Assembly: GCA_012861695.1 (NCBI GenBank) | Contig: JAAOOA010001173.1 | Location: 1 to 64,000, forward strand | Source: Trematomus loennbergii | Taxonomy: Eukaryota > Chordata > Actinopteri > Perciformes > Nototheniidae | Length of the DNA stretch: 64,000 nucleotides | Direction: 5' to 3' | Shown: positions 14,331-27,810 of the stretch, one piece after another | Layout of the letters: each line of letters starts with the position of its first letter | Numbering within the stretch: the first letter of the stretch is position 1 | Made by a program: the position numbers and the translations under genes | The notes under the pieces: generated by a model | Seen by the model: the letters and a program-made list of their open reading frames with translations, nothing else | Databases searched by the model: none | Told to the model about the DNA's origin: nothing

Positions 14331-17300
14331 ATAATATTAGTAACGTTCCAGGAGTTGTATTTCCAAAACGTTGACCAGTATATCCTCTATCTGAAATGGC
14401 CTCTAAAATCTTACCATGAAAGGAGGCAGAGCCAACCGCCTAGATTTAGTCAGGATGCCACCTTGCAACAAATGATCGCAATGGCCTACAGGTCAGGCAG
14501 GCTTTATGCTCATCATCATATGCTTAGACATTTGCAGCTGATGTAATATGTCTGGCAGTGCTGGATAGGTGTGGGGCCTAAGTGTAGGTGAGCGCTGTCC
14601 CCTAGGGTGATGGATGCCTGTGGGAGGCTGTTATGCCACAAGGTGAAAATGTCCATTAATCAGCCTACTTCCTCCATTGCCGTGGCTTTCCCATTACCAA
14701 CGCACTCCGAGCAGGCTGATTGGTTTTTAATTGGCCTGCCGGCCAGGAGATAGATCATGTTTTCCCCGAGGAAAGGCACCGAGTGTGTGTGTGTGTGTGT
14801 AAGATGGGGGGCACCCGTGCTATCTCTGGAGGGATGCCCACACTGAAATTCTCTATTAATACCTATTTTACAAGAGAGAGAAAATATCGACATGGTCACC
14901 TGTCACGTGTTATATTACAACTTTAGCCAGTAACAAGTAGGCTTGCCACGTGGTTAGTGTTACTGGTGGTACATGTTTTTATAAGGCATACATCAAATAT
15001 ATTATTTGCCCACTGCTGCCACCGTCGTTTAACCTTTTTTTTTTAAACGAAAAAAACACGTTTTATTTGTTTTCTAATGGAACTTATCAGTGCCCACATT
15101 CAGAAATGTTTGTTTATGTTTTTTAATTTGTAACCCATGTTAATAATAGTCCCACTATGGATGCTTCTATTATAAAGTGCAGAAGGAGAGTAGCTAATCA
15201 TCTACTTATCATTGTAAGAGAGCAAGGACAGTTGATGGATTCGGTGTCAAAGAATTTCAGTTTTTCAACAAGTCCAAGTCAAGACATCTTAGTTACTAAA
15301 TACAGTTGTTTGGAAATGTAATAATATTACCAACAGCTGTTAAAAATCCAGAATTTTGGTCTTGGCAATGAATGTATCATAATTGATAGCCTGACAAGCG
15401 TGACGAGGATGTATGTGTGAAGGACACACGAGCAGCTTCATCTCACACTGAGTAGACGTCAGTATTGACATTGTGTCTGCTCAAATAGATCAATCGCCTC
15501 TCCGCCCTGGCCTGACCACGTCATTGAGGCTGATTGGAAGAACACATTGATTACCTGTGGTGTCTTCTCACAGGCTCACAGGGATCTACATTCACAACAC
15601 AACCACAGGCTGATCCTTCTAGCCATTGTGTAAGTAAGAATGAGAACAAATATACGTCCTCCAGAAAAATTATATTCAAGAGGAAATATTAAAAATAATC
15701 CCAGCTGCTGCTTAATTGATTTGTGTCACGCTCTGATTCATCGCTAAGGAGAGAGAGCAGACAGCCTCCGTGGCGTGGGCAAATATACTGCAGGCCAGCC
15801 CTTCTGTCGGTGCACCACAGTCGAGCGTCAAGGGCAGGTTATGTTAGAAGGCCAGCCTGTAAGCCTGTCTTAGCCTTCACCACAGGGAGAGAGTGTGATC
15901 TGCACTGTGGCGGGGAGATAGCTCCTGGTGTGGAGCTGGAGGTAGCACCGAGCTACCGAGAGTTGTACAGCAGAGATATTTTTGAGAGACTGGTCACAGG
16001 TCCTGGGTTTACACAGGTAGTTCGTAAAATACAATTTACTAGAAGTACATTTGTGTTTTTGTCATGGTAATGTTACAATGCTCTGTTGTATATATGTTTT
16101 TTATATCGACAACTCTTCTCCATAGTGTGAAATGCATTTCTTCTGAACCACACAATGTCAGCAGCCGCTTCCTTTTAGCATGCCAGCACGGAGCTTCACA
16201 CTGAAGGCGAATGAGCTTCACACTGTTCTCTCCTGATCCCACCCCCCTTCCTGAGGAAACCCCAACCAACGCATGGGAGGTGATATTACAGGACAAGAAT
16301 GCCATCCATCACTGACTTTCCACACAAAAAGTCATTCTGCTTATTGGCTTGGTGGTAATTAAATATCTTTATTACATATCATTCATATTCATATATATTC
16401 ATATCATTTTACACTGCATCTGATTTACCTCAACATTCAAGCCCAGCAATACTAATGTGTAAATATGTACAGTTAGTCATTAATCAACAAATTGTTTTTT
16501 TTGGTGAATTCAATTTGTACCTGTGGTTCCATATTGGTCAAGGGAGTTGCAAAGTCTAGCATGAATGCAGAGTCATGGCTAGTGAATGGCTCAGACATGC
16601 TAAGCATAGCGTGTGCATGTGGGATCCAGCCACTCAACATGGAGGCTAATATTAGCGCATGGCTGCCCCCACCCCCCCAAACCCGCTCCTGCCGATCGCA
16701 TGCGGGGGATCCCCAGGAGGCTTTCTGCTGCTCATTCATTAGGCTGCTGAGGAATACGGGACATGCAGTATCTCCCACGCAACGCTGGAATAAAGACCCT
16801 CCATCCATCCAACCATTAGACTAGGTTTAGCTGTATATGTTTTTCTTTTTGTATATGTTTTTTTGTTATATTTTAATCATTTAACTGACATAGATACAAT
16901 TGAAATGACTAACAATACAAATACCAGCGGAGAGGCAGGGACAACTCCCACACGTAAAAGTACCTGAGTACAGTGCATCAATACATTTCTTATGACCTTA
17001 CAGTCCATATTCAGCAATTCCATCAACACCCAATTTCCTCTCCCTCCAGCTCTGACGACTGTTGTGATTATGAGGGGCTGGGTTCTTTTACTTTCACATC
17101 AGAGAGAGAGGGAAACACAATAGAGCAGGGGGTTCCTGCAATCTTGGTCACAGTAAGACCCGACTAGCGTGCTTTCCCTCTATAATTTAATCACATTCAG
17201 CTGTCTCCCTGTCCTCGGCTCGCTCAGCAAAGCAGATCAGGCACCACGGTGGCACAAAACACGCACACGCTCTCAACACCCCAAATGAGTCTCTCGCTGA

Positions 17301-19089
17301 CAAACAAGGCATTTCTTCATCTTCCAGCTAAAGGGACGTCCCCAAGAACATGACTTCCCCTCATGCCAACATGCTTGATTTACACAACGCTCTGAAAGAA
17401 GAGCACTGAAAGACACTGTACTAAATACAAGAGCTTGAAGTGAAACATTAACTATCTGCTGGAAATCATGAGAGGATGGAATGACGATTCACCGGCTTGT
17501 CTCTTACAACAAAAGAAATGTAAAAAGACTGAGATCAGACTACAACTATAAAACGATAAGGAGTATGAATACCAAAAAATTATATTGTGATAACTATGCC
17601 CATATCCTGTAGGCTGATAACTTGTTATAAGAAAACCTGTTTGTATGAGGAACACGCTGTTAGATTCCCACACCAGCCTATCCTAGATGTCAGCGAACAT
17701 TGTCACCATTTGTTGACATGAGAAAATTCCTTTGACACACTTTGGGCAAGACGCAAGTACATCACTTTGTATCAGAGCTTTGTTTGTCTTGACAGAATGA
17801 AACATGTTGCAGCGCACTGCTTACTGCTGTGTACAGTATATGCCACCCACGGGAGCACAGGCACGCTCACACAACATCTGCATTGTATTTTCTTAAACGC
17901 AAATCACAAAAGGATTGTGTGTTAGGTGACATATAGACCGAGTTCACATGTCTTTGTGTGTGCATGTGTGTGTGATGTGTTTGTATGCTTGCAACACAAC
18001 CAAAGAGTTCACTGTATTTCAATTTCTTTACTCGACTCTGTTCCAACTTCTAGGTCTCTCTTTTCTCTCCCTCAGTCTCTTCTCCGTCTCTATTTCCACT
18101 AGCTCTAATTGTTTTCTGGCAGTCAAAGTGTCTCTCTTCCCTGGATGCCAAACTGTTTCCTCACTACCTCCAAAAGCTCAAAGTGATAGCAAATAAAACA
18201 GGGCAAAACATGAGGGAATGATTTTAGTAAGATACAAAGAAAAAAACCCTACCCCCTAACACAGGAACAAAATAACAAAATAATATAACTCCATATGATA
18301 ATAATAATAATCTATTTTAGATCATATCAAAAATATGGTTGGATTACACAGTATAACAAATCTACAGTGATAACAAGTACCTTATTAAAGTGTCCTTTTC
18401 TCTTTCCAACACAGCTGAAGTTTGCAGTGCACCATTATCTACAGCAGGAGCACAAACTTTTAAACGAGTGTTCACATTTGGCCGCTACTTCAACATCCTC
18501 TTTGTGAATCCAAACTGCATTTCATAGGCAAAACATATTTTCAGTAGATGAAGCAATTGTTCAAAACAATGTGAGATAAATATGATATTAGCCTTTCCCG
18601 ACAAACACAACCGGAACAATAAACTCACCAAATCACCTCAGCCAGCTGTTACTTTATCTCACTTAAATCACTGCACCAGAGCCATAAGGTTACAATATTA
18701 ATGCTGACAATACATCTGAACAATTAGTACCACTATAACAACAAATAATACTGAGAAAACTGAGTAGAATTCAGAATCACCATTCGTTCATCTCCCTCAG
18801 TTTGAAGCACTGCATCTTTTTTGGACATTTAATTCAAATATCTATGCAAGATTGTAGAGGTACCTTTTATCTTCAAGCAGCGCAAAGTAAAGACACGAGA
18901 CGCTGTAAACAAGCACATGTCACCTACCAACTGCCGTCTTCTCTTGAAACTTTTTCCTCCTGCGCTCCAGAATGCGCTTCCTGTCCTTTTTAGTCTTTCT
19001 TTGACTTCTCTCCCTTACTCTCTCCCAATTCACTCACTGTGCTCACTGCAAAGTTCTGCTCTCTTCCTGCATGCAAATCATTTTTACGA
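14331..19089. other. anonymous non-coding stretch
   Basis: No gene recognised. A GTG-initiated frame of 115 codons at 15723-16070 resembles nothing I know and lacks an ATG start. A short (GT)n lies at 14783-14800. Confidence 0.4.
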
Positions 19090-19580
19090 CTTGAAAGATG
19101 ACTGGGAATGAGGGAAGGAGGGAGAGCAAAAGGGAGAAAGGATGACAGAGGGGTGGAGGAGTAGAGATAATGGTTGGAAGGCAGGCGACCAATGGGCCTG
19201 GAGCCTAATGGAAAAAGGGAATCAGGACACACCAATGAGGCGCAGCCTGGAGAGAGAGAGTGAGTGAGAGGGAGAGAGAGAGAGAGAGAGCGCAGAGGAA
19301 ACAGGCGAGGGAAGCGGGGATGGCGAGAGCACAGTCTGGAGGAGACGATGTAACGCAGACCGAGTGAGACACTGAGGGAGAGAGAGAGCACACAGAGAGA
19401 GGAATAGAGAGAGGGAGAGCAGAGCTGTACATATAGCGGGTGTGCGAGGTAGGTGGAGAGAGGCGACCATCCCAAGCGAGATGGAGAAAGTGTTGATCAG
19501 AGAGGGAGAAAGAAAAACACAAAGAAAAAGGAGAAGAAAGAGCAGAACGGGAAGGAAGAAAGGGTAAAAAGGAAGGAAGT
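19090..19580. repeat. strongly purine-rich (GA)n-like tract
   Basis: Almost continuous GAGAG/GGGAG sequence with blocks at 19250-19290 and 19376-19420. The minus-strand frames across it are Leu/Ser-rich artefacts. Purine tracts of this kind can lie next to promoters, and this one abuts the possible exon described next. Confidence 0.7.
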
Positions 19581-19587
19581 GACTTAC

Positions 19588-19760
19588 CTGGGTGCTGCTA
19601 GTGGCATCCTTCACACGCCGCCTCGCAGACTCCACACACACATGTACACATGCACCCAGCCCGATTCAGGCACACGCCGCGCTGCCGCTGAGACTAACCA
19701 AAAGCAAAAACAACAAAGGAGAGGACTGCCAAAGCCGACTGGTATACCCTAAAGCAATCG
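19588..19760 (-). other. possible first exon (mostly UTR) of a minus-strand gene
   Basis: On the minus strand the sequence reaches a textbook splice donor, CAG|GTAAGT, with the last exon base at 19588 and the donor at 19582-19587. The 170 bp upstream are GC-richer than their surroundings, contain several CpGs and are not repeat-like. A minus-strand ATG just before the donor (about 19611) would give MPLAAP and then splice. All other frames reaching the donor lack an ATG. No acceptor exon can be paired with it inside the window, so it could equally be a chance donor. Confidence 0.22.
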
Positions 19761-22472
19761 TGCCTGTGTGCGTGTGTGTGTGTGTGTGTGCCTTTGTGTG
19801 TCTGCGTGAAAGTGTGTGAGAGTGCCGGGGAGAAGAGGTGGGAGTGTGTATGAGCATGTGTTAGTGCTGGGATGCGAGGGAGAGATGGTTGAAGGAAGCT
19901 GAAATGCTCTCTCTCCTTTCTCAGTGCTATACGCTGAACTGGTTTCCTCCTCTCTCTCTGTTTCTTTTTGCCTCTATGTGTATCTCACTCTCTCTGTACA
20001 CTGTGCATGTATGTCCTCCAACACTCAATACGTTCCCTCTCTCTCCTTTGCTCTCTCTCTGCCTGCTGATGTGCCCTCCCTTCCCTTCTCCCTCTTATAC
20101 ATTTATTCAGGGCTGCAGACTGTCTGCTCCCAGAGTCAGTTCTTCCCACGGGCCCCGGGTAGAGAAGGGGGAGGGAGAGAGGGAGGGAGGGGGAAGAGAG
20201 GGGGAATAGAGGAGGGATGGGGGTGATAGTGAGCCATGTGAAACATGTGCAGTGCATTTATTTCAAATGGGAGAGACACAAATGTGTGTCTTTAAAAAGG
20301 CAAAATGAGCTCCACTCTGGTTTCGGTGCACATTATTTGGGCTGGGATCATTCAGAGAGCTGAGAAATGCAGGATGAAAACTTAAAGGAAGTGTCTGGCT
20401 GATCGCTGGCTTGCTGTTAATTAACACTTGTTTCCCCCAGCCCCCCCCCCCATCCCAGGCTTCGAGGCTGGCTAAGCACCAGAATTAAGAGCACAGAAGA
20501 TGAATGAGTATTGAAACAGGCTAGCTGCAGCCATGTGTTCAGTGATGAGCACTGGTAATGCACTGCTCCCAAACAGCAGACAATATTTACAATATAATCA
20601 TGTTCAAACCATAAAGAGGGTGACATTCACGCGCACTCTTGTGTGAATGGAAATGGAAATAACGACGTGATGATTTCCATATTTACCCAGATATGCAAAC
20701 ACAGAGAATGCTAATTTGATCCCTGAGACATCATCATAATTAGATTATAAATTAGGTTTATTTTTTACCGGACAAGAGGTGCTAATTCATTCATTTTCCA
20801 CCAGTGGGGGGGGGGACGACGACGACGACGACGACTTCTCATCAGAGAAATGCATTATCCACCCTATAGGCAGAACAGAATATTGGGGACTTCTCATATG
20901 CTCATCTGACAGCACCAAGCAATAACATATTCAAATAAATTCATATTTACACATAAATATTCAGGATAACATTCAAAGACATTGGCCTATGCTTTGCTCT
21001 TCCAATACTATGGAGTGTATATGAGGCACATTGTTTTGATCTTCCCTATAGCAGTAAACAAATGCAATGCCATACAGCAGTATTTTACAGAACCAACAAG
21101 CACTGCTCGCTCCAACAATGCTGCCAGGCAGGAGAGGAAGGCATGATAAGTACTCTAGTGGGTTGGGACACAGATTCCCTCAGGGTGTTCAATATTAGCT
21201 ATTTCAAATTCTTATTTGGCTATGCTAATGCCAATCAAGCACAATTAATTTACCCCACATTCCTAAACAAATAAACAAAGGGGTAAAATGTGCCTGAATA
21301 GGGAAAATGCCGCAATTTGACTAGCAAGAGATGGATGTGTAGGCAGTTATTGTATTATAATACAGACTCATGTATCAGCGTACAACCAGAGCTCTCACTA
21401 ATACAGCAGAGCAGGGCTGGCTGTTAAAACCTGGAGGTGACTAGAATGTTCATTTTTATTTATGTATTAAACATTGGGTTCCTTAAGTTGAACATTCAAA
21501 GGAATCAGTCTGTGGTTGAAATGTCTGCAGAAGATGTTTGTAGATACATGAAATGGGAATTGTGTTACTTTGTAACTAAGACCAACAGTCTTACAAATGT
21601 AATGACATGGGTGTGAAACAACATTTTACATATTCAAAATTATAACGCACAACAACACATTTAGATATAGATTTTGCCAGCCAGATATGTTTTTAATCGC
21701 TGGCGTGTTTCTATAAAACATGTAAAAGTAGTTTTCTTTACAAGCAAAAGGTTGTTTTATATTATTTTTAAGGATAAATTAAAAACCTTATAACCCTGTA
21801 TCACAGCTCACTTGTAGCCCTGTCAACGCCCATTCACAGGTGTAACTAATAACATGAATAGTTGCATGTTGTTTGGGTGTGCAGGTGCCAAGGTCCTGCC
21901 ATTATGCCTGTTGGCTCAGTGGGACCTAATTAACGCTATGACTTACACCTGTGCTTTTACATTACTGCTATAACGAGCCAAAAACGTCCTCATTGGTAAA
22001 GGCCAATTTAAATGCTTGTTTTTTTACACAAAATATGCAAAATAAGCTATTTGACTTTTTAACATTTTAAACACGTTTTACTTTGCAACTAGTTACTCAC
22101 CTTCACGGTAATTTAGCTAAGGCAAAAAACTAGCTAAAACCAGTTTTTCACGAAACAGTCACGAGCCACCTTCCAAATAATCCAGGGAAACAACTTAAGT
22201 GTCAAAAAAGTATGGCTAGTACTGTAATGTATAAAAACACAATAGTTTGGTCGGAGATGCAAAGTTTTTGTAATACTTTTTCTCAAACGTTAACGTTAGC
22301 TAATTACTGTAACGTCAACTACCAGTGAATACGCAGTAACACTTTTATTTTAGGATCCATTTAAGGTCACTTACCAGGTATGACGGTACACTCTTTGAGG
22401 AGATATGCAGAGCAGAACGTTTTTAGCGTTACATTCCATGTCTTGTTACTGTAATAACTTTCAAACTATACG
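19761..22472. other. anonymous stretch with simple repeats
   Basis: Holds a short (GT)n (about 19768-19790), a pyrimidine-rich block (19915-20100), a polypurine block (20160-20215) and a (GAC)n run preceded by ten G (20806-20835). Sequence from about 21.7 to 22.47 kb is AT-rich with several GTTAACGTTAGC-like words that recur in fish repeats. No gene seen. Confidence 0.45.
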
Positions 22473-22480
22473 GGTACAGG

Positions 22481-22973
22481 CAGTGGTGTAGTGGGGATTT
22501 TTTTACTGGGTGGACGGGGCGGTTCTAGACCAATTTCACTGGGGGGGGCAAGGCTGGGGCCAGTTATTTTCTGAGGGGGGCACAATAAATGCAGGACGAA
22601 AAAAACAAACACAGTATGAAGTAATTGCACATAAGAAAACAATGCAATACAGTTATTGGTATTTGTTTCATTACACATATTTATCTCAGATACTTATAGT
22701 TAGTTTGTACACGCCTACACACACACGGTGCTGCCCCTCACACACACACACACACGCTTCAAATCAAGTTGCATAAATACTTGAGCTACGTTTTTATTAT
22801 AATTACTGTGAAATGTATTATGTTTTCGTCATTATTACAACAAATACACTTGCAAATGATAACACTGGCAATGATTTTATATTTATTAGACTATTAAAAA
22901 AAAATCATGCTTCAAAAAAGTGGGGGCTCCAAATAAGTGGGGGACGGCGATCCCCCGCGTCCAACGACCACTG
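22481..22973. mobile_element. hAT-like MITE with 8-bp TSD
   Basis: The element begins CAGTGGTGTAGTGGGG and ends in CCAACGACCACTG, so the tips are inverted repeats of CAGTGGT. It is flanked by GGTACAGG (22473-22480) and GGTACAGA (22974-22981), an 8-bp duplication with one mismatch, which is the hAT signature. The 493-bp interior has CA-rich patches and no transposase, so it is non-autonomous. Confidence 0.72.
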
Positions 22974-22981
22974 GGTACAGA

Positions 22982-24578
22982 AACTCACAGCTGCTCCTCG
23001 TTAGTGAGAGGACGTTACAGTACGGTGGCCCTGAGAGCTCAATATACTGCACACTGGAGGAGGGATGGACAGCTCCTGGTGCTGAAGCACATGCTAAACA
23101 CTCACAAAGCACAACAATATTCAGAAAGAAAGAGATCAACAGATCAGACAAAGCCTGACATATGCAAGACTACTTTAAGTCCCTTAAAGACAAATATTTT
23201 CTTTACAATAGTTTCATTTTTGCTTCCAAAACATGACCACAAAATGTATTTTGCCGTTAATGATTACATTTATTTTGGAAAAATGAAAGATTGAATATGA
23301 TTATTTTTTTAATGTAATTTTGTGTATACGGAAAATTGGGGTAATAAATCAAACAGATAACGCTGTAGGTTAAACAATTCTGCTGCATTGTTCAATGTAG
23401 TGTTATCCTGAAAAATCGGAAAATGATTCAGATTAATTATCTGTTAAGGAGTTCATGTTAGCATGTACCCAGAAAAAGACCAGTGTTTTTTTCCTCGTCC
23501 CTCAAAGTACATTAAGAATAATATTTACATTTACACAATACTTTAAAGTTTGCCAGAATAAATTACAAGAATTATCCAGCAAACAAACAATATATTGTAG
23601 AAGCTGGACGCAACTGACAAAACAATCATAACATAATCAACTTACCTGTGTTCGGTACTTTTAGCAAATGAAAACGATCTATAGATGAAGAATTTGTGAT
23701 GCCGTCAGAAGCTAAGTAAGGGTTCTTTGTGTGAACAAACTGCACATGATTTAAAAAATAAAACCAATAAAAAGTAAAGTTATTAAAGTCGTTAAAATGT
23801 CAACAATTGTGCTTGTAAAGTGGCAAATATTTTCTCAAGTCAAAACATTTCATTTATTAAACTTTAGGTAATCTTCTCAATTTTGGACGTAATTACGATG
23901 GAGTCTATACTTAAAACTATTACCATCTTGAATTAAACTCTTCAGCTGGAAGTAAAGCACTTGAACTATTTGCAGGCCTTTTTTTTATTACATGTTGATG
24001 TGCACAAGACTTGGGTATGTGTAGGGAAATGCCTTAAAGCTGCCAGTTTACGTATTCAACACATACACATGCTTTCACTAAATAACTCACAAAAACGATT
24101 TCAAGGGATATACTGAAGAATACATACTGTGCACACTTACTGTATGTACACCACATATATATTAGGACATTTAAAAGTGAATACAGAGATGGAATGAAAT
24201 AAATAAAGGGAAACCCTGAACTGCAGTAGGGATGGCGGGAGAATATGAGAGGGGCGTTGTTGATGTTAGGTGTTGGTGCTGCAGAGTGGAAGCAAGCTAC
24301 AGCCAGGGAGCCAAAGGAGGAGGAGAAAAAAGAATGCTGGTGTTTTGGGACTCCGTACGATAGCGTGGGAGAAGGTGAAGGCTTGTTGTTCAGTGGGACC
24401 GAGGGAGAAGAGCGGGTGGGGTGAGCGGGAAAGAGAGGAGGAAGAAGAAGAAAGAGTGATACCTTAAGGGAGCTGGGAGAGATGTATGAGGGAGGAGAGG
24501 TTGCATTGCTGGCGTATTGGGAGTAGGAGAGCAGAGGAATAACAAGCTGCAGCCTACTTATGTACAGTATGGTGTCTT
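22982..24578. other. anonymous AT-rich stretch
   Basis: No coding signal or element boundaries that I can support. From about 24230 the sequence becomes purine-rich and grades into the following microsatellite. Confidence 0.45.
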
Positions 24579-24593
24579 TCTGTGTGTGTGTAT

Positions 24594-24654
<61 letters not shown>

Positions 24655-24773
24655 AGAGAAGAGAGAGAGAGAGAGAGAGACTTGTGTCTTTGGAATGGGA
24701 TGACAAATGTGCCAGACATGAAAGACCAGAGCACATACAAAGCCTTAGGGCACACACACACACACACACACAC

Positions 24774-24858
<85 letters not shown>
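24579..24858. repeat. (GA)n and (CA)n compound microsatellites
   Basis: (GA)n with small interruptions occupies 24594-24680. After 70 bp of unique sequence a (CA)n run fills 24751-24858. The frames across it are translated repeats. Confidence 0.95.
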
Positions 24859-24859
<1 letters not shown>

Positions 24860-26341
24860 CAAAAGTGCACTCTAATACACAACAGTGACTTCAGGGGATT
24901 CACACTAACACTCACAGGTTTGTATTACTATACTTGTGAGGAACCAATGTGACTTGATTGGGTTTTGAGTATATAAACCAATGACAACTTTACCCACCAC
25001 GAGTAAATGACTAAACTAACCAGATACAAGCCAATACCTGGTTAAAAATAATGTTAACTAAATCTAAAGATAAAGCAAACTTAATAGTTCAGTTTTTCAG
25101 GGGTCAGTGCAGCCGGGGAATAACTCAACAGCACTGTAGCAGGACTTTTGACTTTTATATGTATAGTTGTGACATTCATACAGATGCTCATTAAAGGCAT
25201 CGTTTCTGAACACGGGCTGTGTGGAATTCTCCATGGATTGAGGTTTATGATACTTTCGCAGTAGATTTACAGCACGTAGACCTGCTTTATAATAAATATA
25301 CATGAAATCTTACATCTGACAATATTGTCAAATGTAAGATTTCATCTATTTCAAACTCTATATTAAGTCTTACACAAAAACACATTTCAATCAATTTATT
25401 TATCATCATGTGAAATTTTATTGACAAAATAATCGCAGATATACAACAAGACACCTTTGGGAGGTGTCTTGTTGGACATAGGCGGCTTTGAACGTGTAAT
25501 GAATTCACACAGTATATGGCTTTAAACAATTGTACAATGCAGTATTTCACACAAATGAATGTTAATTTCAAGTGAGATATTTGTGCATTAAAACAATTGA
25601 AAAATAATAAATAAAGAATTCCTGGACCAGAAGTAGTTCTAACATTTCAGAAAATTGAATTCCACAAATAATACATTTGACAAAACATGACATATCATTT
25701 ATATATCACAGAAATGTACAAGTTTAGTGTTTTAAATCTTACCCTTATCTTAGACATGTAAGAAAAAAGAGGACCGTGAAGGCTGGATGCACAAATAGAC
25801 ATTTGTTTGCTAAATAATTTGCAATATTAACTTCATAGAATCATTTGTCAGATTCTGTGTATTCAGCTACTCCAAGTGGCTATACAAAATGATTGAGTGC
25901 AGCTTTAATTTGACTGTATTCTGGGCACTAAACCAAAACCCAAAGATGAACACTTGAGCAAGTCAGACATGATGAAAGTACCCTTGCTTTGAGGTCTAAA
26001 ACTCAAATACCACACATTTCCCCAATCTTTTAAGACCACACAGTCACTCACACACATTGTTGCAAAAATATAGGCATTTACTAATGACTGCATGTAGTCA
26101 TGATGGTGGGTACACACACTCTCACTCGCAGGCACGTGCTTATGCAAATTCAGAAGCCTCCACATGAGAACAAAGCATGGCATGGGTATAAACAAGAGGG
26201 CATACATAAACATTACATGTCCATGCATTATGCAGACACATGCACACATCTAAGCTCCGACTCACACACACCCCGTTTACCTCATTGATAGAGGTAAGAC
26301 CACGCATCATTTCACCCCTCACTCTCTTTCTCTAGTCCCCA
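24859..26341. other. anonymous AT-rich stretch
   Basis: A short inverted pair is visible around 25305-25345, where GAAATCTTACATCTGACA faces TGTCAAATGTAAGATTTC. A second, CAAGACACC/GGTGTCTTG, lies at about 25446-25470. No gene is seen. Confidence 0.45.
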
Positions 26342-26586
26342 AATCCATGGCATATGACCTTCTGTGGGACAGATAAAGAATGTGCTTATCAGTCATGCAA
26401 ATGAGGCTGAATTCATTTCCACAACAGATGGCCCCATAGATAGATGATGGAGGAGAGAAAATGAAATGTCTCTCGCTCGGTGACCATGGCAACCGCGCCT
26501 CTGCGGCGTAATATCAATAATAAGTGTGCCGCATAATAAGGTTGTCAGTCCTGTGAATCAAAACCTCCCATGATGGGATAGGGCAC
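26342..26586. promoter_or_regulatory. candidate regulatory element with GATA, octamer and X-box motifs
   Basis: Within about 170 bp there are two GATA-type sites (AGATAA and its reverse CTTATC), an octamer-like ATGCAAAT and, at 26479-26494, GGTGACCATGGCAACC, which fits the RFX/X-box consensus closely. The sequence is not repetitive in this window and is balanced in composition, unlike its neighbours. Motif clustering is what is seen; enhancer function is inference. Confidence 0.3.
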
Positions 26587-26604
26587 GGGGGGGGGGGGGG
26601 GGGG
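26587..26604. repeat. (G)18 homopolymer
   Basis: An uninterrupted run of 18 G. Its length is likely to vary and to be error-prone in assemblies. Confidence 0.95.
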
Positions 26605-26978
26605 TTAAGTCTCTCAGAAACTTGGTTGACTCTGCAGGGCTCTGTGGGAGGTCTACTGAGGCTGCACTGTTGATGAGAGAACACAAGACGGTTCGCTGCA
26701 ACAGAACAACTTTTAATACATCAATATGAATGGTTTTCTGATCATTCACTTTCCAATAAGTCAGCCTTATAGGTTTAAACATATTTTAGAAGATCCTCAA
26801 ACTATCCTTTTAATATTTGTATTTTATAAAGCATGTTTACTAGACATCAAAGCAGTGTGTGCTTTAGAGCTTTTTCTTTGATAAGTTATTCATAAATTGC
26901 TACCAAGGTCTTGTCCAGTTTGAGTGTTGTCCATGTTTTTTTCTTAGATCTCAAAACCTATTTTCAGTCTATTTTCAG

Positions 26979-27810
26979 TTAAAGGGCCCATGTCATGGCC
27001 ATTTCCACTGATCATAATTCCATTGTTGAGGTCTACTAGAATAGATTTATATTGTGCAATTTTCCAAACTCACATTGGTTTCTCATACAGCATCTCTGTA
27101 AAATACGTGTATTCACTGAATTTCACTCTCTGCCTTTAAAGGCTCGTTGTAGCTCCAATAGCTCCAGCCCCCACCCTCCCTGTGAGCACAGTGTGCTCTG
27201 ATTGGTCGGGACGTTGTGAATCGCGCTGAGCTCCGTGGAGGTGTTGTTTCCTTGTTTAGCATACATAGCGAAACACAGCCAAACTCACCCTGAGCACACA
27301 CAAAGTCACAGCCGAAGTAAAAACAATAAGTGTGGCTTGATATTGAGTAAGAAAAAGGTTGATAAACGCTGTGAGAATGGGTCTGCAGAGAGAATTTCCC
27401 AACTGTCTGTTATCAGCCTGCAGCCAGGGAGGAGAAATCAGCTGAGCTGCCTGCTCCCTGCACACAGATGTGTGTGTGAGGAAGTCCGTGGATTGGTCAA
27501 TTTGGACCAATCAGCGGGGGCTTAACGTAACGGCTCCGCGGACGTAACGTAACGGCTCCACGGATTGATCCATTTCGTTCCGGGTACGGCTTGACATCAT
27601 GCCGTACCCGGAACGAAATGGAAGAATCAAATGGACAATGACGTATCTCCAACGAGGCGTTTTGGGGAGGTATTTTCGTGTTAGAGTTTTACTCGCTACA
27701 GGGTGTACTTTGAGGGTTTTTGACTCTGCTCACCATTTACATGCATAAAAACCTTCATAACACACAAGGGGACGGGTAATAACCGGAAAAGCATGACATG
27801 GGACCTTTAA
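26979..27810. mobile_element. TTAA-flanked MITE, family B copy 1
   Basis: The left end TTAAAGGGCCCATGTCATGG and the right end CATGACATGGGACCTTTAA are inverted repeats that include a TTAA at each side. The interior matches a second copy at 60145-61564 over long blocks, for example CACTGATCATAATTCC near the left and AAAACCTTCATAACACACA near the right. No transposase is present. TTAA duplication fits piggyBac or Kolobok; the AGG tip leans toward Kolobok, but this is inference. Confidence 0.75.
27569..27622. repeat. perfect 22-bp hairpin inside MITE B1
   Basis: Arms 27569-27590 and 27601-27622 are perfectly complementary around the 10-base loop TTGACATCAT. The arm core is CGTTCCGGGTACGGC. Just upstream, a ~22-bp direct repeat (ACGTAACGTAACGGCTCC) occurs twice. 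Such a perfect stem in an otherwise decayed element is recent or maintained. Confidence 0.85.

Noticed and set aside
15723..16070. 115-codon frame ending near a GTAGTT donor-like site
   Set aside because: It begins at GTG, matches no family I know, and the donor is weak.
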